Positions 59,488-64,000 of a stretch of DNA of 64,000 nt are shown here, in pieces. Origin of the DNA: Absidia repens (taxonomy: Eukaryota; Mucoromycota; Mucoromycetes; Mucorales; Cunninghamellaceae); the NCBI GenBank assembly GCA_002105175.1, contig MCGE01000017.1, forward strand, positions 248,001 through 312,000, written 5' to 3'. The position numbers and the translations under genes are program-made. A model generated the notes under the pieces. It saw only the letters and a list, made by a program, of their open reading frames with translations. It made no database searches and was not told the origin of the DNA. The first letter of the stretch is position 1, and each line of letters opens with the position of its first letter.

Positions 59488-59581
59488 GCACCATTATTTT
59501 TACAATTATTATTATTGTTATTATTACTTATGGCTGATAAGGATTGATTTTTCTTTCTTTCTCTTCTATTTCTATATTTCA

Positions 59582-61007
59582 ATGAATTCTTCTCCACTTG
59601 ACGATCCCATTCCATTCCCCTCACTAGAACAGGAACACCAAGCTTCCCAGGAAAATGACGAGCGGGTGATCGTTATGGCAGCTGCTGAAGCCGCTATCAC
59701 CACCACTATGACCCAATTTCAGGCCCCGCCAATCGCAACATCCACATTTTCCTCCTTCTCCTCCCCTTCTTTTTCTTCCATTCCTTACTATACAACAACC
59801 ATCACTACTACTGCCACTTTTGCTACTCATACCCCACCTCAGTCTACTCCACTCGAACTTTTTTCTCTGGACAACTCCAGCCCATGGCATCATCTTTTTC
59901 CTGCGCTAGTGGCATTTGCCCTACTAGGTGCACTTTCAGCCTTGATTCTTTTAATACTTCTTTTTCTCTATTTTTATCGACGACAACGACGACAGCGACA
60001 GCATTCGCTGGAAGAAAATGCCATGCCAAACAGTAACGGGAATGCTTTATTTGGACATTCGGAAAAAGTACAGACACCGACCAGTACCGCCACAACTTTG
60101 CACCATTTACGCATTCCTGAAGCCTGCAACAACAACCCGGCATTGCACTTTCCTCAACAGCGGCATCACCAACAACATGACTACCGTCAGTGCCCAGTCT
60201 CCATGTTTCCAGGTTCAGGGTCAGCGCTTACCACACTTCAGCAGCCGCAACTTTATCACTACTTCCCCACGACCACCCCACACCATGCAGAATCTTCCTT
60301 GTCGTCCCCTGTCTCGCCCACCTTTGTACCCATTGAAACATCGCCCTTAACCTTGGTACCTCGCGCTGCCATTTGGAAAGATCCTCAACGACGACGCGGA
60401 GTCAATGAATTGGATTTATGGGAACAAAAGCAGCAACAACAGCGTCGCCCAACCATGGTTACGGATCAACATGTTGACCATGCACCAACGCCCTCCACCT
60501 ATTCTACACATGAGAAAATTCAGTCAGACTTTATTCCCTTCCCCCCATTTTATCAACAAGATACTATCACCTCGCAAGTCGATGATGACGGCGACGACGA
60601 CAGTGGCACCACAACTGCCGACGCTTCACTAGACAATGACCAAGATCGACCATGGCAAAGATACGTGCAATCGTCCTCAAGGCCGGTCGATCTCTCTGCC
60701 CTGAATGAGGAGGATGACGACGATCAACACAGCCTACACTCTTCAAGTACTATTTTACATCCAAGTCCCATTTACAACCTGAATCAAGAGGCATGTCAAT
60801 ATCTTCGTTTTTTGAATGAGTCGGAAAGAAAGACTCATCTTTTTTTTTTTTTTTTTTTTTTGAAAAAAATAGGCCGATGTATCTACTATGGAAACGGATA
60901 AGAATGAAGACGCAACAAAAAAGAAGAGCATCAATAGCAATAATGGTTTGTTAGAAAGCAGTGGCAGCAGTCAATGGTTATGTCCTCCATCCACATTCAA
61001 CCCCTGA
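59582..61007 (+). CDS. Single-pass membrane protein with Ser/Thr-rich ectodomain; 3' end unresolved
   Basis: Unrecognised protein. From ATG 59582 a Ser/Thr/Pro-rich N-terminal region of about 100 residues leads to one strong membrane helix (about 105–132, LFPALVAFALLGALSALILL and beyond), then RRQRRQRQ. The following low-complexity tail of about 280 residues is rich in His, Gln, Pro and Asp. Basic residues after the helix place the tail in the cytosol. No cleavable signal peptide unless the upstream ATG at 59486 is used, which adds a very aromatic, hydrophobic leader. Near 60820 the frame enters a 22-T run ending GAAAAAAATAG, typical of an intron end. The best downstream frame (60873–61007, ending FNP then TGA) needs a phase-0 donor that is not visible; the only nearby GT (60820) gives a poorer frame. 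If unspliced, the ORF ends at 60901. Confidence 0.55.
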
Positions 61008-61301
61008 TTTATCTCGTCCGCCCTTTCTCTTTACTTTGAATCACAAAGACCAGCGCCACCACCTCTCTTCACTTTTTGGATCACAAATACCAGCGACCAC
61101 CATCCCTCTTCTCTTGTTGAACCATAGATTAGCCAACCCTATTCTTTTCTATCTAGATTAATATTTTACTCCCCCCCCTAGTATTACATATATTTATATA
61201 TATTGTTAAATCCCTAATAAAAATGTATTTTTATCGATTCAATGATGCAGTTCTGCAAAAACGTCAAAATAGTTGGATCTCGAGAAAAATGATATCGGTG
61301 G

Positions 61302-61344
<43 letters not shown>

Positions 61345-61864
61345 GCACTTGAACGGTGCAGTGTGGACATAACTATTTGGCATAACAAACTAAACGTATT
61401 ATATGAGTGTTGATGGTGAGAGCAAAAATATGTGACATACTTTATTCAGATGTAAACATCGACTACGACAACTAAACTAAACCGGTCCAGTGATAATACT
61501 AAGATACCTATCTAAATGTATGACAGTTAGGACTTCACATAGATATAAGTAAAGTGTGCAAAGGATGGAGGTATTTTTTTTTATGTAATAAACATAAGGT
61601 TAGATAAACTACTCTACTGTACGGTAACTGACAAACAGATTTAGAGTGGATGGGGGGGTAAATTAAGCCAGATCGAATCGCTCCCATCTTGTCCGTAATG
61701 GTAACAAGAGAAAAAAAAACATCTGCCGGTAGTTTAACTGCAGTAACTATCATCCTGAGGAGAGAAACATTGCGCTGATGATGCTGTATGGTATGGTTTG
61801 TTGTAAAAAAGAATAACGAGAGGGGGAGAGGCTTTTTGTACTTACTGAAAAAAAACTGCAAAAG
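61008..61864. other. 3' flank of the membrane protein gene and intergenic DNA
   Basis: Contains a T run of about 38 bases (61303–61340). A short reversed fragment at about 61438–61480 (TTTATTCAGATGTAAAC … AACTAAACTAAACC) resembles the repeat family just 3' of its core. A plus-strand frame (60961–61161) overlaps the end of the membrane protein gene and may belong to it. Confidence 0.4.
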
Positions 61865-62900
61865 AAAACGCAATTCAAACCCCGTCCACGTGAATATTTA
61901 TTTTCTCCCAAGCCGCCGCCCCCGCTCTCCTTCTTTTTTCCTTCCTTTTCCTTTTCCCCTTCATTTTTTTTTTTCTCCATTCAACTTCTATGGGGGCGAT
62001 GTTGGACTCAGAATATTGTCAGGACTAGTTTAGAAGCGTTTTTGAGCTCAGGGATTACAAGATGCATGGGGAAACCCTTTCATTTTGGATTCTGGATTTA
62101 GGACTACCATTAGTTGACCTTTTGAAGTCTTTATTATCTTAGTTTAGTCCTAGTTTGCCGTAATTTGTATTTACATCTGAATAAAATAGGTCAGTTTTAA
62201 TTAGTGTTAAAAATTGTTGTGCTTCAATAAAAAACTATCTTTTCAGTCATTCTTATGTTATATATATTATATAAGCTCCCTTTCTCCAAACCTTTTATTT
62301 GTGTTGTTCATTCTTCAAATCCCGTACTAGTATCCTTCATCCCACCTCTATTATCCTTTGTAACAATGAATCCCTCACCTTTAGTTTTAGTATATAGCAA
62401 TATATTACAATAAAACATCCTCTTTTATTATCCATCCTCTGACATATAAGATAGTGAACAATGCCATTATTATAGTTGCTTTGTGAGTGTCGTAACATAT
62501 AATTGCTTTCTCACTCATTCACTATGACTACTCCACCCCTTCTCTCAAATAAGACTTTAGTGAAAGCTTGCTTGTAGCAGAAGCTATAGAGCATTTTGCA
62601 ATACTTTTAATTTTTCTACGATCACCCACACCATCCCAAGGTGCTTAGTGGCGGTAGCCAATATTATGTCATTTATATGAAACGTGGACCTATTTCAACC
62701 TTTTCATCCATAGAAATCCACCTAGGTTCTGTCATCCATCATACTGAGCGTACTGTATATATCCAGCCCGTTAGTTATTTATTTTCTTTCTGCATGTGAT
62801 ATAACACCAAAAAAAAAAAAAAAAAAAAAGTTCAGTCGAACCCTGTGAAGTGTAAATGGCAGAGGCACCTAATTCCAACCCATCAAAAATACACTCTTCA
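61865..62900 (+). repeat. Dispersed repeat family, copy H (most complete)
   Basis: The 5' motif is ATTCAAACCCCGTCCACGTG (about 61873–61892), followed by AATATTTATTTTCTCC and a pyrimidine tract to about 61976. The core is GGACTAGTTTAGAAGCG (62021–62037) and AAGATGCATGGGGAAACCC (62059–62077). Modules with ATCTGAATAAAATAGG, GCTTCAATAAAAAACT and TTACAATAAAACATCC follow. A distal region is shared with copies B and G. After an A run (62810–62829) comes TGTGAAGTGTAAATGGCAGAGG … CCCATCAAAA, shared with 31160–31210 and partly with 1140–1180. Confidence 0.85.
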
Positions 62901-63208
62901 AACAACCTCCTACCCCTAATGCTCAGTAGGTCTTGAAAGTGTCAGAATGCCCTTGTTTGAAATGGAATATAAGAAATTGCAACAATGACGGTTTACTTCA
63001 AGTTCTTACTGAAGAGCACCATACTCGTACAAAACAAAACAAAAAAAAAGACAAATGAAGTGAATATTTTAATTATATAGAGAAAATAACGATAAAAATA
63101 TGTAGTAGATATATAAAAAAAATTGATATGTATAGTAAATAGCAAACATTCTAAACTAAATTCCCCCTTTCTAATAAGCTAAATGATCTTGATAAGTACC
63201 TTGCAACA
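62901..63208. other. 3' flank of the arginine methyltransferase gene
   Basis: AT-rich DNA with no other feature recognised. Confidence 0.4.
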
Positions 63209-64000
63209 TTAAACAAAGTCAGGGTAGCTATCCATGAGGTCTTGCATCGTATCATCAGGTTGGTAAAGACAGGCATATTCGGGCTGATGGGCTGGTTGGG
63301 GAAGATCAGGGTGATAAGAGTAGTTGTATGTTTGTTCATGCAATTCCCATACGCCGCGACGGACCAAAGGATTGTGTTGGAATTGAGTGATGAAAGCACG
63401 CTGTTGGTGTTGAGTATCGTCATCGGTGGCGCCCACAGCAGCCATGGAGGTATCCAATGTCGCAGGATCAGAGAGTTGTGATTTATCCAGCGTCACTTCT
63501 ACATAGATGGTGTAACTACGCATATCATTGACGATACAGCGCATCCAGCCACTGATGGTTTGATTCGCATTCACCGCCAAAGGTTCCTTGAATAAAAAGC
63601 GCACTTGTTGCCAATGAGTACGTTCAGCTGCTGGGCCAGTGGACATTTCGATCGTGGTACCGGCCATGTTGTTGAGTTGTTCGGGTGTTTTTGTGGCCAA
63701 CGTGGCGGCGTCATAAGGAGGAGGGCCAAACGACAGATCAAACCATCCAGCAACCCCATGCATCAACCCAGTATAACCTGATACCCATTCAAATGGCATT
63801 GTCATATCCTTCAATTCGTCCAATGTCACCGTAGAAAAGTCCACACCGAAACTGTCCAGGATCGTAGGCGTCGTGATCAGCTGTCGTGGGTCAAAGTGTC
63901 CAACTACAGGCATACCGAACATTTCTGCCTTAGCTTCATGATACAAAGGATTGAGGTCAATGCCGTAAAATGATTGTTGTTCCCTAATAATAATAGTAAT
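63209..64000 (-). CDS. CARM1/PRMT4-like arginine methyltransferase, C-terminal part (gene runs off the window)
   Basis: Protein arginine N-methyltransferase, type I class, expected to methylate chromatin and RNA-processing proteins using S-adenosylmethionine. Only the last exon (63209–63983, 258 codons including the stop) is in view. Its 5' end is a clear acceptor (AATAATAATAG on the complement strand), and upstream exons lie beyond base 64000. The visible part starts in SFYGIDL (matching the YGVDL of CARM1), continues through PVVGHFDPRQLIT, and contains the β-barrel landmarks SGYTGLMHGVAGWFDLSF (compare the SGLVHGLAFWFD block), THWQQVRFLFKEPL and INKRQSYDI-like NDMRSYTIYVEV. The SAM-binding core and double-E loop are not in the window. 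A short Pro/Tyr/Gln-rich tail follows the barrel. Confidence 0.85.
   Translation of the reverse strand: MTIIIREQQSFYGIDLNPLYHEAKAEMFGMPVVGHFDPRQLITTPTILDSFGVDFSTVTLDELKDMTMPFEWVSGYTGLMHGVAGWFDLSFGPPPYDAATLATKTPEQLNNMAGTTIEMSTGPAAERTHWQQVRFLFKEPLAVNANQTISGWMRCIVNDMRSYTIYVEVTLDKSQLSDPATLDTSMAAVGATDDDTQHQQRAFITQFQHNPLVRRGVWELHEQTYNYSYHPDLPQPAHQPEYACLYQPDDTMQDLMDSYPDFV

Noticed and set aside
63242..63481. Plus-strand frame over the methyltransferase exon
   Set aside because: Antisense of a conserved enzyme domain.

Overview
This is a stretch of nuclear DNA from a filamentous fungus, most likely an early-diverging one (Mucoromycota). The reasons are: many short GT–AG introns (about 45–130 nt) whose 3' ends are often preceded by long T runs, AT-rich intergenic DNA, polyglutamine-rich regulators, a type III glutamine synthetase, and an HMG-box protein of the fungal mating-type class. 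The phylum call is inference from gene content; no search could be run. No rRNA, tRNA or CRISPR array was recognised.

Layout, left to right. 0–9.6 kb: repeat copy, pyridoxal-phosphate synthase PDX1/SNZ (−), RING/TRAF-type zinc-finger polyQ protein (−), repeat copy. 9.6–22.3 kb is the densest part: Dcc1 cohesion factor (−), branch-point binding protein SF1/BBP (−), large-subunit catalase (+), Zn2Cys6 regulator (−), queuosine-salvage-like protein (−) and a CHRAC1/Dpb3-type histone-fold protein (+) that share a 212-bp divergent promoter. 23–29.3 kb: repeat copy, Noc2 ribosome-biogenesis factor (+), a possible 47-residue membrane protein, and a PWI/SRm160-type splicing factor (+). 30.5–45 kb: truncated repeat copy, type III glutamine synthetase (−), oxysterol-binding protein (−), a CS-domain/Sel1-repeat tail-anchored protein (+), an Opy2-like cysteine-rich membrane protein (+), and an SLC10A7/Rch1-type transporter (+) whose start codon is out of frame with the body. 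45–57 kb is gene-poor with three repeat copies and a bHLH factor (+). 57–64 kb: MATA-type HMG-box protein (+), a single-pass membrane protein (+), a repeat copy, and the 3' end of a CARM1-like arginine methyltransferase (−) that runs off the window.

Most genes are housekeeping (splicing, ribosome assembly, cofactor and nitrogen metabolism, chromatin) with a few sensors and transcription factors; there is no operon-like logic or biosynthetic cluster. The feature that ties the window together is a dispersed, apparently non-coding repeat family, with about eight recognisable copies in 64 kb. It has a conserved 5' motif containing CACGTG, a pyrimidine tract, a highly conserved core and recurrent AATAAA-containing modules. 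I did not recognise it as a named element, and it is the main candidate for something undescribed.
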